A stretch of DNA of 64,000 bases. Origin: Sorex araneus (Eukaryota > Chordata > Mammalia > Eulipotyphla > Soricidae). Shown here one piece after another: positions 1 through 11,687 of this stretch. The position numbers and the translations under genes are program-made. Position 1 is the stretch's first letter. The number at the start of each line of letters is the position of its first letter. The stretch lies in the NCBI RefSeq assembly GCF_027595985.1, contig NC_073313.1:113041552-113105551 (forward strand). The letters run 5' to 3'. The notes under the pieces are model-generated. The model ran no database searches, was not told the DNA's origin, and saw nothing but the letters and a program-made list of their open reading frames with translations.

Positions 1-102
1 TGCAGTACAGATACTGAGAGGTTATCATGTTTCGTCCTTTATCTTTCAGCAGACATCTCCCATCCGGAACAATTCCTGCAACCATCATTGTCTTAGTGAT
101 CT
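1..102 (-). mobile_element. L1 3'UTR fragment cut by window edge
   Basis: Matches, on the minus strand, the internal part of the L1 3'UTR seen at about 774-890 and 40180-40280 (the stretch reading antisense as gaggtYatcatgttt and catctcccatc). Its poly(A) end lies outside the window. It is joined at about 102 to L1 ORF2 sequence from a different part of the element, so it is probably a separate, younger truncated copy inserted in the older L1. Confidence 0.6.
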
Positions 103-215
103 CTTGTAGAGCAGTTTTTATTTGCCTTTTGGCCATTTGTATTTATTTTTTTAATAAGCTTCTCCTTATTTCTTCTTTTCATTTTGATGGGGTTATAGTT
201 TTTTTTTCTTCTACA

Positions 216-456
216 ATTCTGGACAGGATAGGGCGTTTGCCTTGCACACAGCCCACCCGAGTTCAATTCCTCCGTCCCTCTCAGAGAGCATGGCAAGCTA
301 CCGAGAGTATCCTGCCCGCACAGCAAAATCTGGTAAAATACCCGTGGCATATTGGATATGCCAAAAAACAGTAACAACAAGTCTCACAATGGAGACGTTA
401 CTGGTGCCCGCTCGAGCAAATCGATGAACAATTTGACTACAGTGCTACAGTGCTAC
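216..456 (+). mobile_element. Chimeric tRNA-RTE SINE, head partly degraded
   Basis: Three modules in order. First is a tRNA-like head (from agggcgtttgccttgcac, with B-box-like gagttcaattcc). Second is about 95 bp equal to the 5' leader of the RTE LINE at 35541-35640 (gcaagctaccgagagt, atatgccaaaaaacag). Third is about 60 bp equal to the RTE 3' end at 38530-38582 (ttactggtgcccgctcgagc). It ends in a short tandem tail (acagtgctac repeated), as RTE-mobilised elements do. Inserted in the older minus-strand L1. Confidence 0.8.
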
Positions 457-558
457 TAGTGCCTTGTATATCCTGGATATTAACTCCTTATCAGATGGGT
501 ATTGGGTAAATATTCTTTATAATTACATGGGCTCTTTCTGTATTTTGGTCATTGTTTC

Positions 559-1174
559 GTTTTTTAAATTTTTTTTTATTTTATTGAATCACCGTGAGAT
601 AGTTACAAGCTTTCATGTTTGAATTACAATCCCACAAAGATCAAACACCCATCCCTCCACCAGTGCACATTCCACACCACCAATATCCCGGGTATAACCC
701 CTTTTCCCACCCTCCCCTTGCCTCTATGGAAGACAATATCCCCCATACTCTCTCTCTCTCTACTTTCGGGCATTATAGTTTGCAACACAGACACTGAGAG
801 GTCATCATGTTTGGTCCATTATCTACTTTCGGCATGCATCTCCCATCCCAAGAGCTTCCTCCAGCCATCATTTTCTTAGTGATCCCTTCTCTATTCCATC
901 TGCCTTCTCCCCTCCGCTCATGAAGCAGGCGTCCAGCTATTTGGAAATTCCCCTGGCCCTTGTTTCTACTGTCCTTGGGTGTCAGTCTCATATGGTGCTA
1001 CCCTACAGTCCACAAATGAGTGCAGTCCCTCTATGTCTGTCCCTCTCTTTCTGACTCATTTCACTTAGCCTGATACTCTCCATGTTTATCCATTTATAAG
1101 CAAATTCCATGACTTCATCTCTCCTAACAGCTGCATAGTATTCCATTGTGGAGATGTACCAAAGTTTCTTTAAC
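559..1174 (-). mobile_element. 5'-truncated L1, 3' end, minus strand
   Basis: Antisense poly(A) at the left, then the L1 3'UTR hallmark (ccctccaccagtgcaca) and the C-terminal ORF2 segment (around 1040-1174; reverse strand reads MEYYAAVRRDEVMEFAYKW). Flanked by near-identical TSDs, tggtcattgtttc (546-558) and tggtcactgtttc (1175-1187), which continue the older L1 on both sides. Insertion by target-primed reverse transcription into an older L1. Confidence 0.85.
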
Positions 1175-1212
1175 TGGTCACTGTTTCTTTTGAGGTGCAC
1201 AAACTACTTTAT

Positions 1213-1388
1213 TATTTTTTTTGCTTTTTTGGTCATACCCAGAAATGCACAGGGGTTACTCCTGGCTCTGCCCTCAGGAATCACCCCTGGCGGTGCTCAG
1301 GGGACCATATGGGATGCTGGGAATCGAACCTGGGTCGACCGTGTGCAAGGCAAACGCTCTACCCGCTGTGCTATCGCTTCAGCCCCCG
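1213..1388 (-). mobile_element. SOR SINE, minus strand
   Basis: Reverse strand reads the complete SOR head with A box (gatagcacagcggg) and B box (ggttcgattccc), the body with the agcaccgccaggggtga-type segment, and an A-rich tail. Flanked by aaactactttat copies at about 1201-1212 and 1389-1400. Pol III-transcribed in origin and mobilised by L1 (poly(A) tail, about 12-bp TSD). Confidence 0.88.
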
Positions 1389-1689
1389 AAACTACTTTAT
1401 TTAATGTTTGTTTATGTTTGTTTCCACTTGCCTAATCAGTAATGTTTCATCCTTAAAGATGCTTTTAGCTTCAATATCATGGAAGTTCTGACTATGTTTT
1501 CCTTCATGTACCTTATGGATTAAAGTTTGATATTTAGGTCTTTTATCCACTTTGATCTGACTTGTGCCTGAACTTAGACAGAGGTTACAGTTCAGGTTTT
1601 TGCAGGTGCTGTCCAGTTTTTCCAGCACCACTTGTTGAAGAGGCTTTCCTTGTTTCACTTCACATTTGTTGCTCCTTTATCAAAGATTC

Positions 1690-1931
1690 ACTGTATCACT
1701 GTCACTGTCATCCTGTTGCTCACCGATTTGCTCCAGGGGGTACCCGTAACACCTCCATTGTGAGACTTGTTACTGTTTTGGGCATATTGAATATGCCACG
1801 GGTAGTTTGCCAAGCTCTGCCATGCAGGTGAGATACTTTCAGTAGCTTGCTGGGCTCTCTGAGGGGGGGGGGGCGGAGCAATCAAACCCAGATCAGCTGT
1901 GTGCAAGGCAAACGCCCTACCCGCTGTGCTA
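1690..1931 (-). mobile_element. Chimeric tRNA-RTE SINE, minus strand
   Basis: Antisense RTE 3' module (ctcaccgatttgctcc), RTE 5' module (tgaatatgccacggg, gtagcttgctgggctc) and tRNA head (tgtgcaaggcaaacgcc) in the expected order, with the short tandem tail (cactgtcactgtc) at the left. It carries a poly-G run at 1863-1873 in the middle module. Inserted in the older L1 ORF2. Confidence 0.8.
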
Positions 1932-2515
1932 AGTGATTATATATTTGCGATTCTGTGACATAATATTCAACTCTGTTCCAGTGCTCCACGTGTCTGTTTC
2001 TAGTCCAATACCATGCTGTTTTAATTACAACTGCTTTGTAGTAAAGTTTGAATTTGGGGAAGGTTGTGTCACCCATTTTCTTTTTTCCAAGGGTTGTTTT
2101 AGCTATTCATGGGGAGTTATTTTTCTATATGAATTTCAGGAGGGTTTTGAGTATTTCTTTTAAAAGTGTCATGGGTATCCTGATAGGGAGTGTGTTAAAT
2201 CTATATAGTGCTTTGGGAAGTATTGCCATTTTGAGAATGTTAATCCTCCCTATCTATGAGCAGGAGATGTGTTTCCATTTCCTAAAGTCCTTTTTTATTT
2301 AGTGAAGTAGCATTTTGTAATTTTCCTTGTATAGGTCCTTCACCTCTTTATTTAAGCTAATTCCAAGTTACTTCACTTTCTGTGACACTATTATGAATGA
2401 GATTTTTTAAAATATCTTATTATTCTCTTTTATTATTTGTATATAGGAAAGCCATGGACTTTGAGCTGTTGATTTTGTAGCCTTCCACTTTATTATACAA
2501 ACCTATTGTTTCTAG

Positions 2516-3080
2516 GGCAGAATCACCTGCCCCCGCATCAGGCTGTCTTCACCGGGGGTCCCCTCAGAGGGGAATGGGTTAAGTTTTCCTCCCCACCCCA
2601 AGCAGAGCCCCAGCAGCCGAAAACCTCCAAAACCCAGCCACAACCATGCTCAAGGACACTCTTCACATGCTCGGATGAGCCTCACCCATGAAGGAGCTGA
2701 CAGAGGAATCCAGGTATGTGGGAGCTGCGACTGAGATCTCCAAGCCTGTTCAGATGGGGACTGAGCCTCCTCCACCCAGATCCCCAGTTTTCCAGTAGTT
2801 TGGCAGTCACACCCACAAACTTCCCCCATGCCATATAATCTCATCAATGGCCAAGATCCAGAGACTATAAAACAAAGCTCCAGGAAGAGAGCGAGGCAGA
2901 ATCTTTCATCATGGCAGAGCCTTGCAAGCTACCTGTGGTGTATTCAGTATGCCAAAAACATAACAATGATGGGCCCTATTCCCCTTACCCCGAACAAGAC
3001 AGAGATGAATGGAGATGTTGCTGGCTCCCACTCAAGCAAATCAATGAGCAACGGGACAACAGTGATACAATGATACAGTG
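2516..3080 (+). mobile_element. RTE-derived non-autonomous element, deletion class I
   Basis: Begins with a GC-rich monomer-like RTE 5' region (caggctgtcttcaccggg, agcagagccccagcagccg) and continues through the RTE leader (gcaagctacctgtggtgta, tatgccaaaaac). It then jumps near 2995 directly into the RTE C-terminal end (gacagagatgaatggagatg, homologous to the Asp-Arg-Asp-Glu-Trp coding stretch at 38519-38545) and ends in a gatacaatgatacagtg tail. TSDs attgtttctag (2505-2515) and attatttctag (3081-3091). The endonuclease and reverse-transcriptase coding parts are absent, so it must be mobilised in trans. Confidence 0.82.
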
Positions 3081-3345
3081 ATTATTTCTAGGAGCTTTTT
3101 TGTAGAGTCTTTAGGATTTTCTAAGTATAGTATCATACCATCCTTCAATAGTGATAGATTGACCCTTCCTTTCCTATCTGTGTCACTTGGTATCTTTTTT
3201 TTTTTTGCCTAACTGCTATGACCAGAACTTCCAGAACTATATTGAATAGGAGTGGCGAGAGCAGGCAACCTTGTCTTGTACTCGATCTTAGATGGAATGC
3301 TTTTAGTTTCTCCCCTTTGAAACTGATGCTTGCCGACCCCACCCA

Positions 3346-4920
3346 TTTTTAATAAAATAAAAAGAAATAAGAAAGGCATTTTTCTCACAAATTGCAGTGG
3401 ATCAATTGGATATCAACATTAAAAACAGAAAAATAAAATAATTTTACTATATATTCAAATCCGTTCTATATAGACTGTGAACTAAATGCAAAACTTAACA
3501 TAATAATATTTAGGAAGTAGTAACAGTAAATGTACCTTGGTTACCTTGGGGGTAAGTTACAGTTTCTTAAATAGCTCACATAAAAAGCTTATCCTGAAAG
3601 AAGTTATTTATAAAATCACAATAAATTTAAGCACATTTGTTTAAAGATTTCACAATACGCAAAAATCAAATTACAGTGCAATGAAAAATATTCCATAAAA
3701 CAAATGATTGATAAATCACACTAAAATTGACAACATCTGTTCATTGGCATAATGATAGGTTTAAAAGCAATACGTAGTGTGATCTAAAAGATTACCAAAA
3801 CATAATCAGCAAGGAATTCATGTCTATAAGGTACAAAGAGCTCACATAAATAAAAAAATAATAGTTAACAACCCAGTATAAAATTTGGCAGATTTCAGCA
3901 AACATCTTACACAACAGTCTTAAAGATTCCTCAACCTCATTACTAATCATTGAATTGTGAAATTAGAGAAAAACTATGATCACATTGCATAAATGTTGAA
4001 ATGGGAAAAAATGTCAAATGTGGGTGACTATGTAGAATAACTTAAATTGTAAAGTATTTTTGTTAATAATGTTAAATGTCATATCATGACCTTATCTGTG
4101 CCATGGGTGCTTTCTTTACTGGTTGTGGTGGGATTTGGGGGTGTGAATTTTACAAGCATTGCTCAAGCACCTCTGCAGATACACCTACCATGTTCATGGA
4201 CCCTTGTGGTGTTGCCTTCATTCAGGCAAAGAATATGCTTATCTCCTATACTATCTTTTCTATTCTGGATGATTTGGTGACTGAAAAAGCTCCCAAGGCC
4301 ACTACTTGCTGTTAATGTCTGATAACAGCTCTCAGCATCACCTCAGCATATGAAAGCGGCTCTCCTTGAACAATCACCTAAAGTCATTGAGCTATATTCC
4401 AAGAACCCCCGGATATTTGTTTAAGAAAAAAAAAGATTTATCTTCACACAGATAATTACCCAAAAATTTTCATTGCAACTTTAACCAATATAGCCAAATT
4501 TAGTAAGCGACCACAAACTACCAATCAGCAAATAAATAACTTGCTGTACATCGAATCAAAGAAAGAGCAGTTGAAAATAAAATGAAACAAACTGCTTATT
4601 CATGCAACAACATGGATAAATCTCAAAACCATTAAGTGAAAAACCAGATTCAAAAGTCTGCACGCTCAATTAGTTAATTAAAATGACATTCTGGAAAAGA
4701 TTATAATCTAAGGGAAGGAAACAATGAGTATATGCCAAGGTTTAGTGGTGGGGAAAGGAATTTGGAATATAAAAGATTGTCATAAGGAAAAATTTAGAAA
4801 AAATAAATATATATCTTAATTGTGCTGATATCATATGAAATATTTTCAAACTTCATCTAAATTTAACATTGTTAATTATACATTTTATGTGAATTGAACC
4901 TCAGTATTTTTTAAAATAGG
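3346..4920 (+). mobile_element. Ancient, strongly decayed L1 ORF2/3' remnant
   Basis: AT-rich sequence with collinear traces of L1 ORF2: the aggcatttttctcacaaatt segment near 3375, a tctataaggtacaaagagctcacata segment near 3822-3847, and a late ORF2 trace (catgcaacaacatggataaa) near 4600-4620. No frame survives. 4085-4410 interrupts this and holds a separate unclassified segment. I see no host gene here. The assignment rests on word-level similarity only. Confidence 0.4.
4085..4410. other. Unclassified GC-richer segment inside the ancient L1 remnant
   Basis: Base composition is clearly less AT-rich than both flanks. Two open frames of 60-80 codons run through it (MSYHDLICAMGAFF... in one). 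Phrases such as gctcaagcacctctgcagat could be a decayed SINE body, but no A or B box or tail is recognisable. I do not recognise a gene. Confidence 0.3.
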
Positions 4921-5529
4921 ATGCTAAAGTAAAAAAAATTAAATAGTGCAAATTAGATACTGCCACATTTATTTTAAGTGAAAAAGTGTGTCTTGAAAGA
5001 GGAAAAAACTATACCTGTTTACCAGGACACAAGTACAAATTTATAAAGATCAGAACACAGTGAAGGAGCTGCAAAACATACATAACAGAGTATCCTAACA
5101 ATAAATGTTTCCTCTATAAAAATAATGAAAGAATCTGGAAAAATCGTCAAAAATTTTGTATTTGGAACTCTGCAAATTAATCAAAGTCTTGAAATAAGTT
5201 ATTACAGGAAAACATCTGAGAAGCCAGAGAGATAGTTCAACAGACTAGAACACACGCTCTATACACAGAAGGCCGCATTTGAATATCTAGTATCACACAG
5301 TGTAATGCGACCACATTAGAGTGGCCGTTAAACAACAGAAAACCCGAGTCTCCAAAAAATTACTTGATGGAATGACAGATTTGAGAAAAAATGACCAGTG
5401 TATAAAAATATCACATGCATTCAAAGAAACAAATCTGTAAAATCACTGAGCTATCAACTTTATAGTTAGGTTGGCCATGGTAGAATAAGAGCAATAATCT
5501 CACATTATCATATCCAAGAAGGTCTATTG
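4921..5529. other. AT-rich stretch, only an old SINE-head remnant
   Basis: Nothing convincing except about 5212-5300, where gccagagagatagttcaacag and the following words look like a decayed plus-strand tRNA-SINE head. No open frame of note. Confidence 0.35.
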
Positions 5530-6318
5530 TATTCCTCGTCGTCAATGTTGTCAATGACAGCATCTTCCCATGTTGAGACAATTAGTGCCAAAGAGCTTCC
5601 AGTTGGTGTTCATTCTGGGAGTTCTTTTCTTAAACTTAATGTTTGCAGATCTTTCTCCCCGCTCTGTGAAGTAGAATTTTGCACAAAGGAGACTGTGTTC
5701 TGATCCTGTTTGGAATTTTGGGACAACAACGACTTCGGTCAGGCAAAACCATTGATTGAATATGATGTGGTCAATTTCATGGTGTAACTGTCCACCGGGA
5801 GACTCCCCTGTCAAACGTTTAGATTTGGCTTTCTGGGACTGTGAGTTACCTTGGATAGTCTTGGTCGACATGATGAACTCAGTTTCTCGCCCTGTTCATT
5901 CCATTCTAGGCCATGGGTCCTGATGTGGCGTTCTTCGAGAGACCTTCTCAGTCGCATTTTGGCATTTAGATCACTGACAATGATCTTGTAGAAGATATGG
6001 TCTTTATATAACTTCCCCAGTTTCATGTAGAATTTCTCAATTTCCTCTTCATTGTAGTTGGATGTTGGTGTGTAGATGACAAAGAGAGAAACTGCCGGCA
6101 GTGAGCCACATCTATTCAAGAGTAATTGTCCAATTCGGGTTGTTAGGCATTTGAATGAATCAATAGCTCATGGCCAAGTCCATGTTGACAAGGACACAGA
6201 TGCCACCGGTGCCTTCTGTTGTCGCATGTTCTGAGGAACAGTTCTCCAGTGTCAAAAATGTTGTGATGTGATTGATGTCTTCTCATCTCCGTCAGACTAA
6301 TGATGTCGTACATGGAAT
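5530..6318 (-). pseudogene. RTE LINE fragment, endonuclease domain region
   Basis: The reverse strand encodes pieces of the AP-type endonuclease of the RTE LINE seen complete at 35759-36540. One frame (6119-5811) covers the middle of the domain (RCGSLPAVSLFVIYTPTS, then the EEIEKFYMKLGKLYKD stretch). A second, overlapping frame (5871-5551) covers its end (HEIDHIIFNQWFCLTEVV). A frameshift separates them near 5811-5871. Both ends are truncated: no reverse transcriptase and no 3' tail. In a functional RTE this enzyme nicks the target DNA. Not functional here. Confidence 0.8.
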
Positions 6319-7079
6319 GTGAAGCAGCATCATAGAATGTGGAGCAAAACCCACTGGGATTTTAGGAATTTCAACTAAAGAGATATAATAAATTGACCTC
6401 AAGCAAATAAAGAGCTATGAAACTTTTTAAAAGCTTGAGATCTTTTAAAAGCTGGAGTACTTTTATTCTAGCAGTTGTGTACTAGGAAGTCAAGACATAA
6501 TAATCACAAATGATTTTTTAAATTGCAATCCTTAAATTATACAGCAATATACTATGACTCAAATTTTAGTTATTACTATCCTTCAAATATGAAGAAATGT
6601 ATTAATTTATAAATTTTCATAGATAGTGTAGTCTCACCAACATAATATTGTCTTCTATACCACACTCATATGAGAATTAAGACCAGCCAATATCAAACTG
6701 ACTTTAAACCTTATTGTGTTCCTGGCTCAGTATATCTAGAGCAAATTTGTAAATCCACATGTAGACATAAAAATAAAACAGTGTGTCTTTCATATAAAGT
6801 CTATTACAGTAGAATAAAAATTAATATTAAAGGGAGATGCCAGATCACCCTTAGCTCCAGAGTATAAGGAGAAGAAGGGCAGAGAAAGAAAGAAATCAAG
6901 GGTGGAGGAGAGATAAATAGGAACCAATGGGAAGCAATATCAAGGGGATCCAAGTACATTAATGGTGTAAAGGAGTAATATATCTAAATATACAAACCAC
7001 AGAGTCAATAATACTGAAAACAAGAGCTCGAGCTCCAAGTTTCAACAACAAAAATTTAAAAAATATGTTTTCAATGTGG
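6319..7079. other. AT-rich stretch without recognised features
   Basis: No SINE boxes, no L1 words and no open frame beyond about 65 codons. Nothing supportable. Confidence 0.4.
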
Positions 7080-7235
7080 CAGAATGGGAATTCGGGCTGA
7101 AGGTTGAGTAGGAACATGGGAACTCTTGTGGAGGGAAGAAGACACTGATTTTGGATTGGTGCCAGAAGATAATATGCCTAAAACTCAAATATGAATAGTT
7201 TTGTTTATCATGGAACTTTAATTAAAAATTTTAAA
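7080..7235 (+). mobile_element. Old L1 3' end
   Basis: Decayed plus-strand L1 3'UTR end: words parallel to the 15121-15260 copy (ggagggaagaag, ggattggtgcca, caaatatgaatagttttg) followed by an A/T-rich tail. Confidence 0.5.
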
Positions 7236-7549
7236 TGAAAACAAAGTAACATCAAATGTAAGCAAATGTCAACCATTTATGGATTTATTATGTATATTTT
7301 CTACTTTATATGTGTATTTATATTATATTTATATATTATACATTTAATTTATCTAGTTAGCTTTGAAAATGCCTGATTATGAATTAATTACAGGCAACTT
7401 GTATGATTAAAGTTTTCTCATTATCATAAAGTAATTATGGAATTAAAATATCAAAGTATGCTATATATATTTTACTTTTCTTATAGACTAAGGTAATGTT
7501 TTCTGGGCAAGAATCCGAAATAATTGAGTAAAATGCACTTTAAAATCAA
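7236..7549. other. AT-rich stretch, nothing recognised
   Basis: Very AT-rich (tatattatatttatatatta near 7318-7338). No feature supportable. Confidence 0.35.
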
Positions 7550-7760
7550 CAGATTGTTCCCAGCCAGACTTCACTGTTATGGATGAGGCTCATCCAAAAA
7601 TTAGTCTGTAGAAAAACTCTGGCATGTTGGTTTTTTGACTGAAATCTCCAGACTTTCGCAGAGTCAAAGATGGTCTACCTCCCACCATTGCCCTGTACTT
7701 TGGGAAGCCCCAACAGTCATGCACATGCTCCAAAACTACCACTTAATTAAAAATTTAACT
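7550..7760 (+). repeat. Single decayed copy of the promoter-like monomer
   Basis: Collinear with the monomers at 14380-14520 and 14750-14920: the end-of-monomer words (gactgaaatctccagactt, then a ggtctacctcccacc element) are in the same order and spacing. The family is tandem at 14 kb; here only part of one unit remains. Confidence 0.55.
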
Positions 7761-8479
7761 CCAGCTATATCACCCTTTTAAAAATTTTGAACTTTCTAGA
7801 GCATGTGGTCACATTAATGATTGCATGACATCTCAAACTCTACAACATTGGTAAACCAGGAGTAGCACACTAGATTAGATGGGGTGTAATATAGAAAGCA
7901 ATAAATCTCAATTAACAAAGTATTAACACAGAATGATTATCTTGTAAAAGCAATTTAGTAATCTCTTACACGAGGACTTAATAGCTTCATGATGAGATAT
8001 AACAATCTTCACTAACTTTCTTCTAAGGAAACACTTTTGGACCATTCTTTTAGCAAATTATTTATAATAATTAATATAAAATAAAAGAATTTGTTGAGGG
8101 CCTGCTATGAGACCAGGCTTTAGTGGTGGTTGGGAAATTTGAAGATAATACAATGGGAAAATACAATGGTGGGTGGGATTGGTGTTAGTATATTCAGTAT
8201 CTAACATCATCATAAACAACTTTGTAAACCAGTGTTAAATAAAGTGTAAGGGGCAAATAAAATAAAAATAATAGGATAAAAATAAATAAAATAAAATTAA
8301 TAGATACTTGTTCCCTGATATTATCAACATAATTACCAAAATATTACAGGAATTTGCTAATTAAGAATTCACTTCTTAAACACAATCTCAAGTTTAAGAG
8401 GGAAGGAAGAAAACTTCATATATTAGGCACTTTAATGTCCTTTTGATTCTTTCAATAACCAAATTGAAATTTAGACAAA
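7761..8479. other. AT-rich stretch with an old L1 3' end at about 8100-8265
   Basis: The only structure is a decayed plus-strand L1-like 3' end (ggtggttgggaaatttga, ggtgggtgggattggtgtt, then aacaactttgtaa) at about 8100-8265. The rest is featureless. Confidence 0.4.
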
Positions 8480-8706
8480 TTACCCTGTTGCTCATTGATT
8501 TGCACGAGCGGGCACCAGTAATGTCTCCATTGTGAGACTTGTTGCTGTTTTTGGCTTATCGAATACGCCATGAGTAGCTTGCCAGGCTCTGCCGTGCGGG
8601 CAAGATACTCTCGGTAGCTTGCCAGGCTCTCCGAGAGGGGCAGAAGAATCAAACCTGGGTCAGCTGCATGCAAGGCAAACACCCTACTGGCTGTGCTATC
8701 ACTCCA
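8480..8706 (-). mobile_element. Chimeric tRNA-RTE SINE, minus strand
   Basis: Reverse strand reads the tRNA head (gatagcacagccagtag; B box ggtttgattcttc), the RTE 5' module (ggcaagctaccgagagta; tattcgataagccaaaaac) and the RTE 3' module (ttactggtgcccgctcgtgc). The tandem tail is nearly lost. Good match to the other copies, so relatively young. Confidence 0.83.
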
Positions 8707-9466
8707 ACCCAAATTATATCCTGGCTTAATAAAAAATCTGAATTTTAGTTATTAAAATATTAAAAATTTACTAATCACAAACTATGTATGTAGGTTTATT
8801 TTCAAATGTCCGAGTATGTACGTTTATAGGTCCCCTTAGAACTTTTCCCTACTAACATAATCAAGAGGTTTTAATCCATTGCACACTAGAGACAAATTTG
8901 GTAAGAAAAAACTTAGTCTGAAAAATTAAAATCACTTTCTAATATATTTGTCAATAATAAATTTTCATTTCTATTCCATCAAAAATATACTAAAATCTGA
9001 CTGATGGGTTAATTTTCAACTGATGCTCTATGCAATTCTTTGAAATATTTAAAGATTGGTTGTTTCTAGAGTTCTGACTTCCATTTGAACCCTGTATTCC
9101 TTCACTGTTCCGAGGAGGTTTTGACCTCTTATTAAGAATTATTACCATCTTTTTTCTTTATTAAAGTTCTTTCACAGTTCATATCATTTTAAAAGAACTG
9201 TTATTATTTCCTAAATGTTCCCCATATCCACAGAAAGCTCAGCAAACCGCTGACTGACATCTTTTTGCAGTACAACATATGATACATTTAAGTAAACTAA
9301 AGCTGTAATAGAAGGAAGTTATATTAGGTAAAGATTCTTTCTCTAAGTATCGTTCACAATCCTCTATACAAGGGAAGCAACATGTCTTCTTGGTCTATGT
9401 TCTGCACATACTGGAGTAAAGATCTATAAGGATGGTGCATAATCAAGAACAAGCCATTAGTTTAAA
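8707..9466. other. No recognised feature
   Basis: AT-rich. No SINE boxes, L1 words or long open frames seen. Confidence 0.4.
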
Positions 9467-9484
9467 ATACAGTATTCACATTCT

Positions 9485-9660
9485 GGGCCGAAGCGATAGC
9501 ACAGCGGGTAGGGCGTTTGCCTTGCACGCGGCCGACCCAGGTTCGATTCCCAGAATCCCATATGGTCCCCCAAGCACTGCCAGGAGCAATTCCTGAGTGC
9601 AGAGTCAGGAGTAACCCCTGAGCATCGCTGGGTGTGACCCAAAAAGCAAAAAAAAAAAAA
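9485..9660 (+). mobile_element. SOR SINE, near-intact with perfect TSDs
   Basis: Full-length: head gccgaagcgatagcac, A box TAGCACAGCGGG, B box GGTTCGATTCC, body (caagcactgccaggagca) and poly(A). Flanked by an identical 18-bp TSD, atacagtattcacattct, at 9467-9484 and 9661-9678. The perfect TSD and intact boxes point to a young insertion, mobilised by L1. Confidence 0.95.
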
Positions 9661-9851
9661 ATACAGTATTCACATTCTAGTACATAGTTCATCTTATATG
9701 GTAGTTCCTTTGGATAGCTGTATGAAAGTCTAGTTTTTATTATAGTAGTAGCTGCGGAAGTCAATCTTGTATTTGAGGCAACTCAAAATTCTTCTGCTAA
9801 AATGCTGAGTTAGGTGTGAAAAATCAGACAATTAGAAAACATTAAGACAGA

Positions 9852-9935
9852 ATATATATACATATATATACATATATATACATATATATGTTTACATATC
9901 TACACATATATAAGATATATACATATATACAAATC
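9852..9935. repeat. TATATACA-type microsatellite
   Basis: Repeats of (tatatatacata) with interruptions. Alternating purine/pyrimidine, low complexity. Confidence 0.9.
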
Positions 9936-10651
9936 TCTTCAGATAGCAGATAGAATATAGTAGGTCAGTAACATGTCAATTTATGATGTTCACCTAATAT
10001 CTGGGTAAAATTTGTAAAACATTGTCTGTGATTTTTAATACTTTTCTTCTGAGAGAAATGTAAGGTCTTTTGTTGTTACTTCAACAGATTTTGTTTATAC
10101 AAAAACTATTGCAAGTAATGAGAACCCTGCCAAAATTTCCCTGCCATGAAACACAGTTTACTCTGGTGAAGATGATGTATCAGCCAGCAGAGAAGCCTGA
10201 TGAATATCCAAAACCCCAGTCCCATCCGGCAATGTGCTCCTCATCTGATCTTCTTGGCTCTGTTTAATGGCGGCCAAGACTCTTATTTTATTAAAAGTTA
10301 TGTCAAAAATCAAAAGATAAACTTAAATTTCAGTAAAAGTAATATGTTAGAGGAGAAGACTCAAATTTTAATGGAACTAACTGCTCTATTTTGTCCCAAA
10401 GGAGTAAAGTAGAATCCAGAAACTCAGTAAAATACACAAAACATCTGGAATAAACCCAAAATGATTTAACCCAGAAATAATCAGGAAAATTTAACTTATC
10501 CTCAAAAGAAAATGTAATCAGTAGAAGCCAATCCTGATTTGAGCCAAAGTCCTATCATCTATTATAACTGCATTCAATGATAGAATGAAAAACTTGCTAA
10601 TAACAAATGAATATATATTTTAAATATTAACAGAGAAATAACACATGTTTT
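9936..10651. other. No recognised feature
   Basis: Two overlapping open frames of 65-70 codons near 10070-10412 have no recognisable domain, and base composition is like the surroundings. Treated as chance. Confidence 0.4.
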
Positions 10652-10667
10652 AAAAGAACCAAATATT

Positions 10668-10835
10668 GGGGCTGGAGCAATAGCACAGCAGGTAGGGAGT
10701 TTGCCTTGCACGCGGCCGACCCGGGTTCAATTTCCAGCATCTCATATGGTCCCCTGAGCACCACCAGGGGTGATTTCTGAGTGCAGAGCCAGGAGTAACC
10801 CCTGTGCATTGCCAGGTGTGACCCAAAAAGAAAAA
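10668..10835 (+). mobile_element. SOR SINE with TSDs
   Basis: Head ggggctggagcaatagcac, A and B box region (cccgggttcaatttcc), body and A-rich tail. TSD aaaagaaccaaatatt at 10652-10667 and 10836-10851, identical. Slightly more diverged from the family than the copy at 9485. Confidence 0.93.
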
Positions 10836-10984
10836 AAAAGAACCAAATATTCATCAAAGAACTGAACATTGCAGTATCCGAAATTTACGATCCCCTACAC
10901 TAATTAATTGAGATAACAAGAAAATAACTAATATACTTTAAAAAAAATCTCTCATTATTATTCAATTTTGCTGTCATATTTTAT

Positions 10985-11146
10985 GTTTTTAGGCATCTTA
11001 GTACTTTCAGGTAAGGGCTGTACTCTTGGGTCTGCATTCAGTGATAACTCCTGGAGGGCTTTGGGAACATATAGGGTGAAAGGAATGCAACCCAGATGGC
11101 CACATGCAAGGCAAGTGCCCTATCCATTGTAATATCACCCCAGCCC
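10985..11146 (-). mobile_element. Old SOR-type SINE
   Basis: Antisense SINE body and head can be followed (ctgcattcagtgataactcc, ggccacatgcaaggcaag, tatcaccccagcccc), but with many substitutions and no clear TSD. An older relative of the SOR family. Confidence 0.7.
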
Positions 11147-11497
11147 CGTGAAATTGAGGTTTTAAACCCACTTTGATTCAATTTTATATGTCGTGTTAGA
11201 AAACATGTCTTAGCTTAAACCTGAAAGCTCTGTAACTTTCCACACGGTGATTCAGTAAAAGAATAAATTTTAAAAAATTTAAAATTAAAAAAGAGCTAAT
11301 ATCCCCTAGATAACTCTAAGAAAATCAACAATTACTACCTAATATCATTGACTATCCACACTACATTATAGCTTCCCTATTATTAAAACAAAAAAAAAAC
11401 AAGAAACTTCTTACAGGTACTTTTATGAACCAAGAGCTAAGCTAAAGGTTCACCTCCCCTTTAGTCTAGAATATGCCCTTCCCTATGCTTCTCCTCC

Positions 11498-11687
<190 letters not shown>

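Larger units (their letters stand above)
103..3345 (-). mobile_element. Old L1 (ORF2 portion), minus strand, broken by younger insertions
   Basis: Segments 103-215, 457-558, 1175-1212, 1389-1690, 1932-2515 and 3081-3345 are collinear antisense L1 ORF2 sequence. They align with the sense L1 at 23409-24350 and, at 3145-3342, with the ORF2 reverse-transcriptase region (the palm segment before the catalytic Asp-Asp). The rest of the interval is five later insertions: two chimeric SINEs, a truncated L1, a SOR SINE and an RTE derivative. No frame is intact, so this is a dead copy. ORF2 encodes the endonuclease/reverse transcriptase that drives L1 target-primed reverse transcription. Confidence 0.75.

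Noticed and set aside
9484..9560. Functional tRNA gene
   Set aside because: A and B boxes are those of the SOR SINE head; the segment does not close into a tRNA cloverleaf with a proper acceptor and is followed by a SINE body and poly(A).
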